A stretch of DNA of 64,000 bases, taken from CALDTK01 sp965215115. GTDB lineage: Bacteria > Bacteroidota > Bacteroidia > Chitinophagales > Saprospiraceae. The notes below the pieces were generated by a model. That model made no database searches and was not told the DNA's origin. It saw only the letters and a program-made list of their open reading frames with translations. Positions within the stretch are counted from its first letter, which is position 1; every line of letters begins with the position of its first letter. The DNA lies in the NCBI GenBank assembly GCA_965215115.1, contig OZ244050.1, forward strand, positions 868,001 to 932,000. Reading direction: 5' to 3'. Below are positions 1 through 9,460 of this stretch, piece by piece. A program made the position numbers and the translations under genes.

Positions 1-1278
1 CACCGCTGGCAACTGATGCACGGCACGAGCGAATCGACCGCCGGGCGATCGCGATTCCCCCGGGTGCCCGCATTGATGTCGGTGCTCTCGGAGAGTCGCC
101 CCGGGTCGGGCTCCGCGGGGTCACCCGCCGCCGCCGCATCGCTGAAGGCATGCGGGATCCTCGTCGACATCGAGGACCGCAAGCGCTACCAACAGGAGCT
201 CGAACGCGTCAACGAGCAGCTGCGGCTCGTCACCGCCGGCACGAGTTCCGGGATCTGGGACTGGCCCGACATGGACGCCGACCACATCAACCTCTCCGCG
301 GAGCTGGCCGACTTCATGGGGTACGCCCCGGCGGAGGTCGAGGACTCGATCGCGTGGCTCTTCGGGATCATCCACCCCGACGACCACGCGCACGTCGACG
401 AGGACGTTTCGCGTGTCCGCAAAACGGGCGATAAGTACGTCTCGGAGTTCAGGGTCCGCACCAAGGACGGGCGCTACCGGTGGGTACGTTCGGCGGGGGT
501 CGTCACCCTCGGCGCGGGCGGCCCGGGGGTCGACCGCCTCACGGGGGCCCTGTCGGACATCCACGACCGCGTCACGACCGAGCGCCGCCTCGCCGAGGCC
601 AACCGGCAGCTCCGGGCCTTCGCCGACGTCGTGGCGCACGATCTGTCGGCGCCCCTGCGGCACGTGTGCGCCTACGCCGGACTCCTCCGCGAGGAGCACG
701 GCACGAGCCTCGGCGCGACCGGCAACCGTTACCTCGACCACCTCACGCGCGCCGCCGACCAATCGGCCCACATGATCGCCGAGCTCCTGGAGTACTCCCG
801 CACCGGGACCAGCGAGCTGCGCCCCGAGGAGATCGACCTCGGCGAACTCTGCGCCGAGTTGCGCGACCAACTCACCGTCGGCGGGCACGCCACTCACCTC
901 ACGTGGGACATCGGCGCGCTGCCCACCGTGACGGCCGACCGGACGCACATGTTGATGCTGTTCCAGAACTTGCTCGCCAACGCCGTCAAGTTCACCTCGG
1001 GCACGCCCGCGGCCCGCGTCGAGGTGTTCGCCGGCCAGGGCACCGAACGCGAGTGCGCCATCGTGGTCAAGGACAACGGCGTCGGCTTCGACCAGGTCCA
1101 CGGGGAGCACATCTTCGAGGCCTTCGCGCGGGCGCACACGCGGGCGGAGTTCGCGGGCACGGGCATCGGGCTCGCCAACGTCGCCAGGATCGTGGCGCGG
1201 CACGAGGGGCGGATCGAGGCCGAGGGCGAGGTCGGGAAGGGGGCGACGTTTACGGTGTGGTTGCCGCGGGTGGGGTAA
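1..1278 (+). CDS. PAS-domain sensor histidine kinase, 5' end outside the window
   Basis: The reading frame is open to the first base. The first in-window residues, up to a VDIEDRKRYQQELE segment near residue 55-70, look like the end of a PAS/PAC domain, so more sensing domains probably lie upstream. A second PAS_3-type domain follows (roughly residues 75-195, with GIWDW, HPDDH and RYRWVRSAG). The HisKA helix carries the phospho-acceptor in VVAHDLSAPLRHV, of the phytochrome-like subtype. The ATPase domain shows the N box LLANAVKFT, G1 DNGVGFD, F box FEAFARAH and G2 GTGIGLANV. No membrane segment is visible in this part. No response regulator is adjacent; the next gene is convergent. A minihairpin copy lies in the PAS domain. 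Confidence 0.9.
   Translation, partial: HRWQLMHGTSESTAGRSRFPRVPALMSVLSESRPGSGSAGSPAAAASLKACGILVDIEDRKRYQQELERVNEQLRLVTAGTSSGIWDWPDMDADHINLSAELADFMGYAPAEVEDSIAWLFGIIHPDDHAHVDEDVSRVRKTGDKYVSEFRVRTKDGRYRWVRSAGVVTLGAGGPGVDRLTGALSDIHDRVTTERRLAEANRQLRAFADVVAHDLSAPLRHVCAYAGLLREEHGTSLGATGNRYLDHLTRAADQSAHMIAELLEYSRTGTSELRPEEIDLGELCAELRDQLTVGGHATHLTWDIGALPTVTADRTHMLMLFQNLLANAVKFTSGTPAARVEVFAGQGTERECAIVVKDNGVGFDQVHGEHIFEAFARAHTRAEFAGTGIGLANVARIVARHEGRIEAEGEVGKGATFTVWLPRVG
411..425 (-). repeat. minihairpin GCG/GACA/CGC
   Basis: GTTTT plus 3-bp stem and GNNA loop; antisense in the kinase gene. Confidence 0.7.
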
Positions 1279-1325
1279 GGGGTAAGCCTGCGGTCTAGCT
1301 TGGCCAGCGCCTCGAGCGGCGCGGG

Positions 1326-3326
1326 CTACTGCACCACCACCTTCGCCACGCCCACCCCGCGGCCCTGCGCGTCGCGCACCCGCGCCACGTAAAGCCCGGC
1401 TGGCAAGCGCGATACGTCCACGGCGAGGCGCGTTTCCTCGGCACCGTAGGGCGTCTCGGCCAGCACCCGCCCGCTCACATCCGAGAGCGTGAGCGTACCA
1501 CCGACGTTTGTCTCGTTTTGCGGAAGCGTAACCCACGCCTCGCCGCGCGCCGGTACCGGGGATACCTGCAATCGCGCCAGACCGTCGGCCTCCCGGACGC
1601 CGACCACCGTCGCGGGCAGCGGCTCGTCGACGCTCGAGAAGAAGAACTCGCTGAAGCCGCGCACGCGCACGTCGACGTAGTAGTCGCCGTTGCCGTACGG
1701 GCCAGCCCCGAGAAAAGTCACCGCCTCCGCGCCGCCCGGGAAGGCCGCCGAGCAGGTCGTGGCCCGGACCTTCGCGATGGCCAGCAACTGGCGCGTGATA
1801 GAGGGATCGGTAAGGGCGCTGGAGGGGAAGAGGCCCGCGGCAATGAGGGGCTCCAGGTCCCTGCCGCTGACGTACAGGCGGACCTGCAGCGGCGCCGTCG
1901 GTTGGCGCTCGGGCACGATGGCGAGGTTGCGGTTGGCGTAGCGGACGTTGCCGTTGCCGAAACGGCGGAGCTCACCGCCGTGGCCGTAGTAGCTCGCGCG
2001 CACGGTGCCGAGGTCCTGGGTGTTCTCGACAGACGCTACGACGGTGCCGCCGTCGGTGAGGATGTCGACGAGCGCTCCGGTGGCGCCCGTGCCGTCGAAG
2101 TTCGTGGCGCGCGACAGCTGACAACCCGTCCCCTGCGCCACGGGCGGCTCCTCGCGGTAGGCGCAGAAGATGAAGTCCGAGACCTCGCCCGCGCCCGCGG
2201 TGTAGACGCGGAAGTTGAGGCGCTCGCGGTCCGCGAGGCCATCGATCACGAAGCCCTCGGTGGCGGCGCCCGCCTGTTCGTTGGCGCAGCGGATTCGCTC
2301 GCCGGCGGAGTTGTAGGCCTCGAGCACGAGGTTGCCGGTGGTCCCGTTGGCGCCCGTCACCTGGACGCGGTAGCGCGACGCCGAGGCGCTGAGCGTGTAC
2401 CAGACGTCATCGTCGACGGCCGCGGCGCCGCCGCAGGGCCCGGCCGGTCCGTCGCCCCCCGTCGCGAAGCGCGTCGACCCCGGGCTCTGCCGGCAGGCCG
2501 AGAAGCCCGATCCGACCAGTTGCGCGCCCCGCCCCGTGGTGAGGTTGTCGTTCTCCGGGGGGCCGGCCGGGTCCTGCGAGAAGCGCTGCGTCGGGCCGAC
2601 GTAACGGCTGCGGTCCCCGCCGCCGCAGTCGCGCTCGACGTAAACATCGTAGGCCTCCCCGGGCTCGAGGTTCCAGATGACGGCCGAATTCAGGGTCGTG
2701 ATCGCGCGTTGGAACGGGGTATCGCGCGTGGGCTCGAAGTTGCGCCGCGGGCCGACCACCACGCGGTACACGTCGCCGGGTTTGCTGACCTCCGGCGACC
2801 AGCTCACGACGGTCCAGTTCTGCCCGTTGCGCGTATTCACGCTCTCGACCGGGAGGCAGCTCGGCGTACGGTAGACGCACAGGCTCAGTTCGTTGGTATC
2901 GTCGGGGTCCGTGTGCGCCAGCCGGACGTAGTACCGCGCGCCGGGCGTGAGTCCGGCGAGGCGGAACTGCCGCGCGCTGTAGCTGAAGCTCCCGCAGGCC
3001 ACGGAGTCCCCCTGCGCGTCGGTGACCTCGACGACGAGGGCGTTGTTGTCATCGTCCGCGATCCGCGCGTAGACGGTCACGTCGGCCTGCGGGGCCTCGA
3101 AGTAGTACCACAGGTCGCGCGCGGGGGCCGTCTGCGAGGCCGGGGCGCAGCGCGGGATCGTCCCGGAGGCGGTGGCGTTGTTGGTGCGTTGGCGCGTGAG
3201 ACTGCAGGCCACGAGGTCCGCCCGGATTTCTGATGCCCCGGCGCGGGTGTCGTTGGCGGGGGCTTGCGCCAAAACGGGGGACGCGTAGAGGAGGGAGGAG
3301 AGGAGGAGTAGGTAGGGGTGGCGCAC
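1326..3326 (-). CDS. secreted multidomain protein with T9SS type A sorting domain
   Basis: A 666-aa protein. It has a signal peptide ending near SPVLAQA (residues 1-21), then a Cys-rich beta-sandwich repeat region, a fibronectin-III-like segment (about residues 155-250) and a second similar block. The last 80 residues form a type IX sorting domain: a SPVPARGEAWV start, LSDVSGRVL, and LPAGLYVARV before a basic/hydrophobic tail. By family knowledge such proteins are exported by Sec, moved across the outer membrane by the SprA translocon and attached to the surface. The ligand or enzymatic role is not recognisable. A minihairpin copy lies exactly in the signal-peptide codons. It is convergent with the kinase. 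Confidence 0.85.
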   Translation of the reverse strand: MRHPYLLLLSSLLYASPVLAQAPANDTRAGASEIRADLVACSLTRQRTNNATASGTIPRCAPASQTAPARDLWYYFEAPQADVTVYARIADDDNNALVVEVTDAQGDSVACGSFSYSARQFRLAGLTPGARYYVRLAHTDPDDTNELSLCVYRTPSCLPVESVNTRNGQNWTVVSWSPEVSKPGDVYRVVVGPRRNFEPTRDTPFQRAITTLNSAVIWNLEPGEAYDVYVERDCGGGDRSRYVGPTQRFSQDPAGPPENDNLTTGRGAQLVGSGFSACRQSPGSTRFATGGDGPAGPCGGAAAVDDDVWYTLSASASRYRVQVTGANGTTGNLVLEAYNSAGERIRCANEQAGAATEGFVIDGLADRERLNFRVYTAGAGEVSDFIFCAYREEPPVAQGTGCQLSRATNFDGTGATGALVDILTDGGTVVASVENTQDLGTVRASYYGHGGELRRFGNGNVRYANRNLAIVPERQPTAPLQVRLYVSGRDLEPLIAAGLFPSSALTDPSITRQLLAIAKVRATTCSAAFPGGAEAVTFLGAGPYGNGDYYVDVRVRGFSEFFFSSVDEPLPATVVGVREADGLARLQVSPVPARGEAWVTLPQNETNVGGTLTLSDVSGRVLAETPYGAEETRLAVDVSRLPAGLYVARVRDAQGRGVGVAKVVVQ
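3261..3275 (-). repeat. minihairpin GGC/GCAA/GCC
   Basis: Sense, in the signal-peptide codons of the T9SS protein. Confidence 0.85.
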
Positions 3327-3533
3327 GGGGGATACTCTTTTGGTGTGAGTGCCCCAAGAAAGCGACGACGGGCCGGCGGGCCAAACGATCGTCGCGGATG
3401 GATTGATAAGTGGTGGATTTGGGTTTGCGGCTGGGGCGTAGCTAAATGGCGCGGTGGTAAAGTTTCGGGGGAGATTTCCGGGTTGCGCGACGAGACGTGC
3501 ACGGTGCTACTACCTACTCCCACCCACGAACGG

Positions 3534-3581
3534 CCCATCTAGCGCAGCGCCCATCTAGCGCAGCGCCCATCTAGCGCAGCG
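3534..3581. repeat. 3 x 16-bp tandem repeat
   Basis: Three perfect consecutive copies of the unit CCCATCTAGCGCAGCG. They contain no gene and could vary in copy number between strains. Confidence 0.9.
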
Positions 3582-3633
3582 CCTTCATTTCGGGCGCGTC
3601 CGGCACGGAGACCGGGAGCCGCGCGCCCTGCAA

Positions 3634-3648
3634 GTTTTGCCGAAAGGC
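3634..3648 (+). repeat. minihairpin GCC/GAAA/GGC
   Basis: Intergenic, upstream of prfC. Confidence 0.88.
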
Positions 3649-3680
3649 GGACACAGGAAGCCCGACCTTTGCCGGCAGTT

Positions 3681-5318
3681 ATGTCCACCGCCACCACGTC
3701 TACGCTTCCCGCCGCCGATTCGCCGGCTTCCGCCAAAACCCGCCGCGACGCCGAGCGCGAGCGCCGACGCACCTTCGGGGTCATCGCCCACCCCGACGCC
3801 GGGAAGACGACCCTCACGGAGAAACTGCTGCTCTTCGGCGGCGCCATCCAGACGGCCGGGGCCGTGAAGTCGAACAAGATCAAGCAGTCGACCACCTCGG
3901 ACTTCATGGAGATCGAGCGCCAGCGCGGGATCTCGGTGGCGACGAGCGTGATGGCCTTCGACTACCGCGGCCTGAAGGTGAATATCCTCGACACGCCGGG
4001 CCACAAGGACTTCTCCGAGGACACCTACCGCACGCTGACGGCCGTGGACTCGGTGATCGTCGTGATCGACGTCGCGAAGGGCGTCGAGGAGCAGACCGAG
4101 AACCTCGTGCGCGTGTGCCGCCGCCGCAACACCCCGATCATCGTATTCGTCAACAAGATGGACCGCGAGGGCAAGGACGGGTTCGACCTGCTCGACGAAA
4201 TCGAGGCCAAGCTTGGGCTCACGGTTTGTCCTTTGAGCTGGCCGGCGGGCATGGGGCCGGACTTCCGGGGCGTGTACTCCATCTACGAGTCGCAGCTCAA
4301 GCTCTTCCGCGCGCACGGCAAGGGCGAGGACGCGGAGACGCAGGTGTTCGGCGACCTAGACCACGAAGGCCTCGAGCGAGAACTCGGCCCGCGCCTGGCG
4401 AAGGAGCTGCGCGAGGAGGTCAAGATCGTGCGCGAGGTGTACCCGGGCTTCGACGAGGAGGCCTACCTGGCGGGCGAGCTGAGCCCGGTGTTCTTCGGGT
4501 CGGCAATCAACAACTTCGGCGTGCGCGAACTGCTCGACTGCTTCGTCGACATCGCGCCGACGCCGCTGCCGCGCCCGACCGAGGAGCGGGAGGTGCAGCC
4601 GGAGGAGGACAAGTTCTCGGGCTTCGTCTTTAAGATCCACGCCAACATGGACCCGAAGCACCGCGACCGCATCGCCTTCCTGCGCGTGTGTTCGGGGACC
4701 TTTGAGCGGGGCACGAAGTACCTCCACGTACGCCAGGGCAAGCAGATGCGCTTCTCGAACCCGACGAGCTTCATGGCCGAGAAAAAGGAGGTCATCGACG
4801 AGGCGTACCCGGGCGACGTGGTCGGGCTCTACGACTCGGGCAACTTCAAGATCGGCGACACGCTGACCGAGGGCGAAGAGTTGCACTTCCGCGGGATACC
4901 GCAGTTCTCGCCGGAGCAGTTCCGCATCGTCCAGAACGAGGACCCGATGAAGTCGAAGCAGCTCGCCAAGGGCCTGGAGCAACTGATGGACGAGGGCGTG
5001 GCGCAGATGTTCACGCGGGAGTTCGACGGGAGGCGCATCATCGGGACGGTGGGCGCGCTGCAGTTCGAGGTCATCGCCTACCGCCTGGAGCACGAGTACG
5101 GCGCCCGCGTGAGCTACGAGCCGGTGAGCATGTACAAGGCCTTCTGGCTCGGCGAGGACTCCGATCCGAAGGCACTGCGGGAGTTGAGGGAGCGCCGCAA
5201 GGCCAATCTGGCGCTGGATACGGAGGGCAGGTTGGTGTATTTGGCGGAGAGCCCGTGGATGCTGAAGATGGCGCAGGAGCAGCACGAGGGGGTGGTGTGG
5301 CGGGACGTGAGTGAGTGA
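3681..5318 (+). CDS. prfC: peptide chain release factor 3
   Basis: A 545-aa translational GTPase that recycles RF1/RF2 from the ribosome after termination. It shows G1 AHPDAGKTT, the switch region around RGISV, G3 DTPGHKDFSEDT and G4 NKMDRE, and later RF3-typical segments (FRGIPQFSPEQF, GALQFEV). Length fits the family. I place the start at the ATG at 3681; a TTG 12 bp upstream is in frame but less likely. The N-terminal extension before RRTFGVIAHPD carries a minihairpin copy, giving the peptide ASAKT. It is transcribed alone, divergent from the T9SS protein. Confidence 0.95.
   Translation: MSTATTSTLPAADSPASAKTRRDAERERRRTFGVIAHPDAGKTTLTEKLLLFGGAIQTAGAVKSNKIKQSTTSDFMEIERQRGISVATSVMAFDYRGLKVNILDTPGHKDFSEDTYRTLTAVDSVIVVIDVAKGVEEQTENLVRVCRRRNTPIIVFVNKMDREGKDGFDLLDEIEAKLGLTVCPLSWPAGMGPDFRGVYSIYESQLKLFRAHGKGEDAETQVFGDLDHEGLERELGPRLAKELREEVKIVREVYPGFDEEAYLAGELSPVFFGSAINNFGVRELLDCFVDIAPTPLPRPTEEREVQPEEDKFSGFVFKIHANMDPKHRDRIAFLRVCSGTFERGTKYLHVRQGKQMRFSNPTSFMAEKKEVIDEAYPGDVVGLYDSGNFKIGDTLTEGEELHFRGIPQFSPEQFRIVQNEDPMKSKQLAKGLEQLMDEGVAQMFTREFDGRRIIGTVGALQFEVIAYRLEHEYGARVSYEPVSMYKAFWLGEDSDPKALRELRERRKANLALDTEGRLVYLAESPWMLKMAQEQHEGVVWRDVSE
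3725..3739 (-). repeat. minihairpin GGC/GGAA/GCC
   Basis: Antisense in the 5' end of prfC. Confidence 0.85.
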
Positions 5319-5378
5319 GGGCGCGTAAGGGTCGACGCGTTGCGCGTAGGAGGCCCCACAGCGCGAATGTAGAGGCCC

Positions 5379-5393
5379 GTTTTGCCGAAAGGC
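5379..5393 (+). repeat. minihairpin GCC/GAAA/GGC
   Basis: Intergenic between two convergent genes; followed by GCC, as in the extended form. Confidence 0.88.
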
Positions 5394-5395
5394 GC

Positions 5396-7579
5396 CTACC
5401 CCACCTCGTACGCCCGCACCTCATCCCCCGCCCCCACCCGCCGCAACTGCCGACCCAGCCGCTGCGCGTAATACCTATACCCCTGCCCCGATTCATCCGT
5501 CAAACCAATGATCGGGTCCTCCGGAATCGAATCAGCAACCGGGTAGACGTACACGCGCATGCCCTCGCGCGGGCCGCCGTGCGTGAGTTGGGCATTCGCA
5601 AAACGCGTTAACGCTTCGAGCTTCGCCTCTTCCACAGCCCCGTCGCCCGCGGCGTCGACGAGCCAGTTGGCGTGGAAGTCCATCGCCGAACTCATCATCC
5701 GCATCGGGTCGATCGCCATGCGGCCGTCGGCCGTGGTGAAGGTGGCGTGGCCGGCGACGTCGCGCGCGCCGAGGGAGAGTTCGGCGGCGAGCCCGTCGAG
5801 GATGACGCAGAGCTGATCCAGCGGCATAGCGTCGGGGAAGGTGAGCACAGTGGCGCCGTCGGCGCGGGGGGCGAGTTCGGGCCTGAGCTCGGCGGGGAGC
5901 TCGCCGAAGCACACCTCGAGGGCACTCCGTACGGCCGGGACAGTGGTATCCCGCACGACGATGACACGGTCGCCGGGCGGTGCTACGACGTTCGGGATGT
6001 GTGGCTTCGCGTCCGCGGCCGGGCCGTCGACCGAAATCGAGGGATTGGCGAGCTGCAGGGCGCTTACCTCCGCGGGCGGCGGCACGTAGGCGTAGGTTTC
6101 GGTGACGCGCACGGGGATGGGCTTCGCCGTCTCAGTCTCCATAGTCGGGATGCGGTAGGTCTCGCCGGCGGGATTGGTCGCGAGCACGGCGGCGGCATCG
6201 CCTGGGTCGGCGTGGAGGTAGTAGGGCGTCCCGGCCACCAGCACGGCCTGGGAGGTGAAGTGGTCGAAGCCCTGCGCCGTCGTCCAGGCCTGGAGGGCCC
6301 CCTCGCGGTCGTCGGCGACGTGGGGCCGCAGCACGGTGACCAGCAGCCCGACCATACTCATGCCGTAGGCGCGATCGACGGTGAGGGCCGTGCGACCGTC
6401 ACTCAGCGAACTGAGGTATATGACCTCCTCGGTCTCGAGGAGGCGCTGCAGGATGATGTCCCCCTCGGCGAGGTGACGCTCGACGTGTTTTGCCGAAAGG
6501 CGCACCGCCACCACCCCATCGCCGGCGGCCACGGCGGCACTGAGCTGCTCCGCGGTCGGGATCTCGGCCTTTTCTTCTGCGAGGGTGGCCTGCGTGCGGG
6601 TGGAGACGGCAGCCACGTGGTCGGGTACGGCGTCCCCGTCCCGGGCGCCGGCGGAGAGGGCGTGGCCGTGGATGCGCTCCTCGGCGGCGAGTTGGGCCTC
6701 GCGCGGGGTGCGGTAAGGGCGGCGCGCCTCGTCGACGCGCCCGAATCGCTCGCGGGTATCATCGGAGTACTGGAGCAGGTAGGCCTCGCCGCTCTCCGAG
6801 ACGAGGTCGACGCTCAAGGCATCGGCGGGGCGCTCCGGCGGGATGTAGCCGTAGAACTTAGTGCCGAGCGGCGGGGCATAGGGCAGGAGTTCGCGCGCGA
6901 TGGCCGCGGAGAGGTCGTCGAGCGCGCCCGCCTCCGCGACGACCGTCCCAAAACTGTCGTACTGCTCGTAGGCGCGCTCGACGGCATCACCGTAGCGCTC
7001 ATCCCCTGTCGCCATGTGGAGGTCGCCGTAGCGCAGCGTAATCCAGGCCTCGGCGTCGGCGACGGCGGCCGGGTCGAGGGCGCGCAGCTGGAGCAGGAGG
7101 TAGAGCGTCGTCTCGCCACCTATGTGCGAGGTGTCGAGCGTGGTGCCGCCGCCGGGCAGGAGGTCGCGCCTGAGGTAGTCGTGCGCTATGACGTGGGGGG
7201 CCCCGGGGCGACCTTCCCCGTCGAGGTCGGCGGCGTTGGCGGCGGTGACGCGGTCGAGCAGTGCGTTGAGGGTGGCCGGGGGCGTATTCGGGAAGAGCAG
7301 CGTGGCGTCTCCGGGGCGCGGGAGGGCCTGGGTGCGGGGTGCGGGGGGTGCCTGGGGTGCCTGGGTGCGGGGTGCGGGGGGTGCCTGGGTGCGGGGTGCG
7401 GGGGTGCGGGGCGGCGGGGCAAGCTGAGACGGTGGCGGTGGCGGGGCTTGCTCCGGCCGGCCGACGTTGAGGCGCTCGCGGCCGCGTTTGCGCTCTACGA
7501 AAAAGTAAATGACGCCGCCGAGCAGCAGTAAAACCGTCAAGCCCACGAGGAGCATACCGTAAGGGAGATCCGTGGACAT
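5396..7579 (-). CDS. single-pass membrane protein with proline-rich linker, unknown function
   Basis: About 727 aa from the ATG at 7579. One N-terminal membrane helix (about residues 6-27) is followed by a basic ERKRGRER stretch, so the bulk is probably cytoplasmic. Next comes a Pro/Ala/Thr/Gln linker of repeated PAPRTQAP-like units (about residues 45-85), encoded by a GC-rich tandem repeat. A large acidic soluble region of about 630 residues follows with no motif I recognise; it is Ala- and Asp-rich with repeated alpha/beta patterns. It is convergent with prfC, and a minihairpin sits in the 77-bp gap. I do not assign a function. Confidence 0.7.
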   Translation of the reverse strand: MSTDLPYGMLLVGLTVLLLLGGVIYFFVERKRGRERLNVGRPEQAPPPPPSQLAPPPRTPAPRTQAPPAPRTQAPQAPPAPRTQALPRPGDATLLFPNTPPATLNALLDRVTAANAADLDGEGRPGAPHVIAHDYLRRDLLPGGGTTLDTSHIGGETTLYLLLQLRALDPAAVADAEAWITLRYGDLHMATGDERYGDAVERAYEQYDSFGTVVAEAGALDDLSAAIARELLPYAPPLGTKFYGYIPPERPADALSVDLVSESGEAYLLQYSDDTRERFGRVDEARRPYRTPREAQLAAEERIHGHALSAGARDGDAVPDHVAAVSTRTQATLAEEKAEIPTAEQLSAAVAAGDGVVAVRLSAKHVERHLAEGDIILQRLLETEEVIYLSSLSDGRTALTVDRAYGMSMVGLLVTVLRPHVADDREGALQAWTTAQGFDHFTSQAVLVAGTPYYLHADPGDAAAVLATNPAGETYRIPTMETETAKPIPVRVTETYAYVPPPAEVSALQLANPSISVDGPAADAKPHIPNVVAPPGDRVIVVRDTTVPAVRSALEVCFGELPAELRPELAPRADGATVLTFPDAMPLDQLCVILDGLAAELSLGARDVAGHATFTTADGRMAIDPMRMMSSAMDFHANWLVDAAGDGAVEEAKLEALTRFANAQLTHGGPREGMRVYVYPVADSIPEDPIIGLTDESGQGYRYYAQRLGRQLRRVGAGDEVRAYEVG
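6487..6501 (+). repeat. minihairpin GCC/GAAA/GGC
   Basis: Antisense in the 5396 gene. Confidence 0.88.
7328..7411. repeat. GGGTGC-rich tandem repeat encoding the Pro-rich linker
   Basis: Imperfect repetition of GGGTGCGGGGTGCCTG-like units inside a coding region. The same repeat family recurs outside genes at 24923-24998, 44114-44190 and about 55892-55906. Confidence 0.8.
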
Positions 7580-7688
7580 CGCACAATAATACCGCAAGGG
7601 CATAGCACGGCGCACGCATCCCCAGCGCTACTTTCGCCGTCTGGCCTCACCTGCGGCATACGCCCGAAGCTCTTCCAGCGCATCTCCG

Positions 7689-7703
7689 GGCTTTCGCCAA
7701 AAC
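7689..7703 (-). repeat. minihairpin GGC/GAAA/GCC
   Basis: Intergenic between divergent genes. Confidence 0.88.
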
Positions 7704-7774
7704 TTCTGAGCCCAGTGTGTAGACTCCTGCCCCCCGGTACTCCTCGCGCCTCCGCCACCCGAACTTCCCCCGCC

Positions 7775-8311
7775 ATGAACCTACCCGCCATCCGCGCCAG
7801 ACTCAGGGCCAACGGCCTCTACCATTCCGAGGAGCCCATCCTCGGGCGCGACACCGTCATTGGCTACGACAAGCAGTTCCGCTGGGAGTGGTTGGCCACG
7901 CAACTCAACACCTTCATCGTCGCCACGGACTTCGCGGACGAACCCGTCACCGTGGCGGCCTTCGAGCACCACGCCTTCGAGGCCTTGCGCTACGCCGAGC
8001 TCAACTACGGCGGCTGGCCGCGGGGCCTGCAGTCCGGGCTCGCCATCGTGCAGGTCCTCCTCTCCCGCGACATCGCGCCCCTGGCCGCGCAGTACTGCCT
8101 TCACCTCGGGGCGAAGAAGCAATTCGCGGGCATGGTCGTCCCGGTCGCCGCGAACCCCGTCACCGGCGAGGTGCACGCCTTCGAGAACTCCCCGATGTGG
8201 GGGCGGATCTACTTCCCCTACTTCAAGCAACTGATCGCGGACCTGGACAAAGCCGGACCCACGCCGACGCCACCGCCCCTGCCGTCGACCGCGCCACCGC
8301 CCCTGCCGTGA
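7775..8311 (+). CDS. hypothetical protein, 178 aa
   Basis: Start chosen at the ATG at 7775 (MNLPAIRARLRANG). It is a compact soluble alpha/beta-looking protein with no signal peptide or membrane segment. It contains HHAFEALRYAELNYGGWPRG and a hydrophobic helix around VQVLLSRDIAPLAAQY. The last 20 residues are a Pro/Thr-rich tail made by a short DNA duplication (about 8260-8311). Codon use matches the neighbours. I do not recognise the family; the good ORF and spacing argue it is real. Confidence 0.7.
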   Translation: MNLPAIRARLRANGLYHSEEPILGRDTVIGYDKQFRWEWLATQLNTFIVATDFADEPVTVAAFEHHAFEALRYAELNYGGWPRGLQSGLAIVQVLLSRDIAPLAAQYCLHLGAKKQFAGMVVPVAANPVTGEVHAFENSPMWGRIYFPYFKQLIADLDKAGPTPTPPPLPSTAPPPLP

Positions 8312-8454
8312 ATCTCCGTTGGGCTCGGACCTGTGCCGACACCCCGGGCGTACGCGCATGCCCTTCTCCGGCAAAACCGGGTGGCTCGCCATCGCTCCCA
8401 CAGGGGGGTGCGCGGATTTCCGACCAGCCTTCAACACTTACAAGCCCATCTCCC

Positions 8455-9213
8455 ATGCTCCGCCTCGCCCCCGCCCTCGTCCCTCTGGCCGTTACCCTAC
8501 TCCTCGCCTGCGACGCCGGCACCCCCGCCGCCGAACAGGACGGCATCGCCGCCGTCGACAGCACGATCTCCGCCGGGGTCGACACGCTCACCGCGCACCT
8601 GAAGCCCTTCCGCGCAGACCTGCCAACCATTGGCCTGCTGATGTACAATGGGGTGCTGCAGAGCGAGGTCGTCGCCTCGTCGGACGTTTTTGCGAAAGCC
8701 AACGAAGCCGGGGAACGGCTCTTCAACGTCGTCACCATCGCCGAGACCGCGCAGCCGATCATCACCGAGGAGGGCCTGCGGCTCGTGCCCGACTACACCT
8801 TCGGCAATTGCCCGAAACTCGAGGTGCTATTCGTCCCGAGCGCCTACGACATGTACTCCCAGGTGCACAACCCGAAGATCGTAGACTTCATCCAGCGCAA
8901 GAACGAGGAGACCAGTTACACCGTGAGCAACTGCGCCGGCGCGCAGCTCATCGGCGAGTCCCACATCGCGGACGGCTACGAGATCGTGACCTGGATCGGG
9001 GGCGGGGAGCAACTCCAGAAGGACTATCCCGCGCTAAAGGTCCAGGACGACAACACGACGACCTACGTGGCGGATGGGAAGTTCCGATCCTCGAATGGGA
9101 ATCTGGCGAGTTATGTATCGGCGCTAGAGCTACTGGAGGAGATGACGAGCGCGGAGCACAGAAATTTTATTGAAGGATATCTGTATTTGGATCGGTTGAA
9201 GGATTGGGAGTAG
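8455..9213 (+). CDS. DJ-1/PfpI-family lipoprotein
   Basis: A 252-aa protein starting MLRLAPALVPLAV, with a lipobox (TLLLAC) at about residue 18, so probably lipid-anchored. The mature part is a DJ-1/PfpI (class I glutamine amidotransferase-like) fold: the strand IGLLMYNGVLQSEV, then LVPDYTF, LEVLFVPS, and the nucleophile-elbow cysteine in TVSNCAGAQLIGES. Family members are amidases, proteases or glyoxalases, or regulators; which applies here cannot be read from sequence. Export is unusual for the family. A one-mismatch minihairpin lies at 8686-8700. Confidence 0.8.
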   Translation: MLRLAPALVPLAVTLLLACDAGTPAAEQDGIAAVDSTISAGVDTLTAHLKPFRADLPTIGLLMYNGVLQSEVVASSDVFAKANEAGERLFNVVTIAETAQPIITEEGLRLVPDYTFGNCPKLEVLFVPSAYDMYSQVHNPKIVDFIQRKNEETSYTVSNCAGAQLIGESHIADGYEIVTWIGGGEQLQKDYPALKVQDDNTTTYVADGKFRSSNGNLASYVSALELLEEMTSAEHRNFIEGYLYLDRLKDWE

Positions 9214-9460
9214 GAGACGGTCAGATTCGCCCATGCGCGAAGAGGCTCAGCGCACGCCCAGCGGCCCCTGCCCCACCGCCCCGCTCCCCATATCCATCAC
9301 CCGCCCGGTGTACGACGTAGTCACCGAACTCCGTAAGCATCGCGCGGTCACCGCTGCCGAAGTCGACCCGCAGGAGGCCATCGGGATTCCAGGGCGCGCG
9401 GCGAGTGAAGAAAGTGATTTTACGGGGCCGTCGATGAGCATGGGCCGACGGGGATTTAAC

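Larger units (their letters stand above)
3327..3680. other. 354-bp non-coding region upstream of prfC
   Basis: No convincing gene. It separates two divergent genes and holds a three-unit 16-bp tandem repeat (3534-3581) and a canonical minihairpin (3634-3648) just before prfC. Promoters are expected here, but none is clear by eye. Confidence 0.6.

Noticed and set aside
1515..1527. GTTTTGCGGAAGC class (also 55472, 61437, 62051)
   Set aside because: Only a 2-bp stem over GGAA. Probably related to the minihairpins, but kept out of the count to be conservative.
1518..3233. 571-aa open frame opposite the T9SS protein
   Set aside because: Shadow of the minus-strand gene; Arg/Ala/Gly-rich low-information translation.
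5672..7531. 619-aa open frame opposite the 5396 gene
   Set aside because: Same reason; the minus frame has a clean start, membrane helix and linker.
8357..8377. CCTTCTCCGGCAAAAC before the PfpI gene
   Set aside because: Stem only closes with a 7-nt loop; treated as a degenerate copy, not counted.
9247..9441. 64-aa minus-strand ORF between the PfpI and methyltransferase genes
   Set aside because: No motif or credible start context; another minus frame looks equally gene-like, so neither is called.
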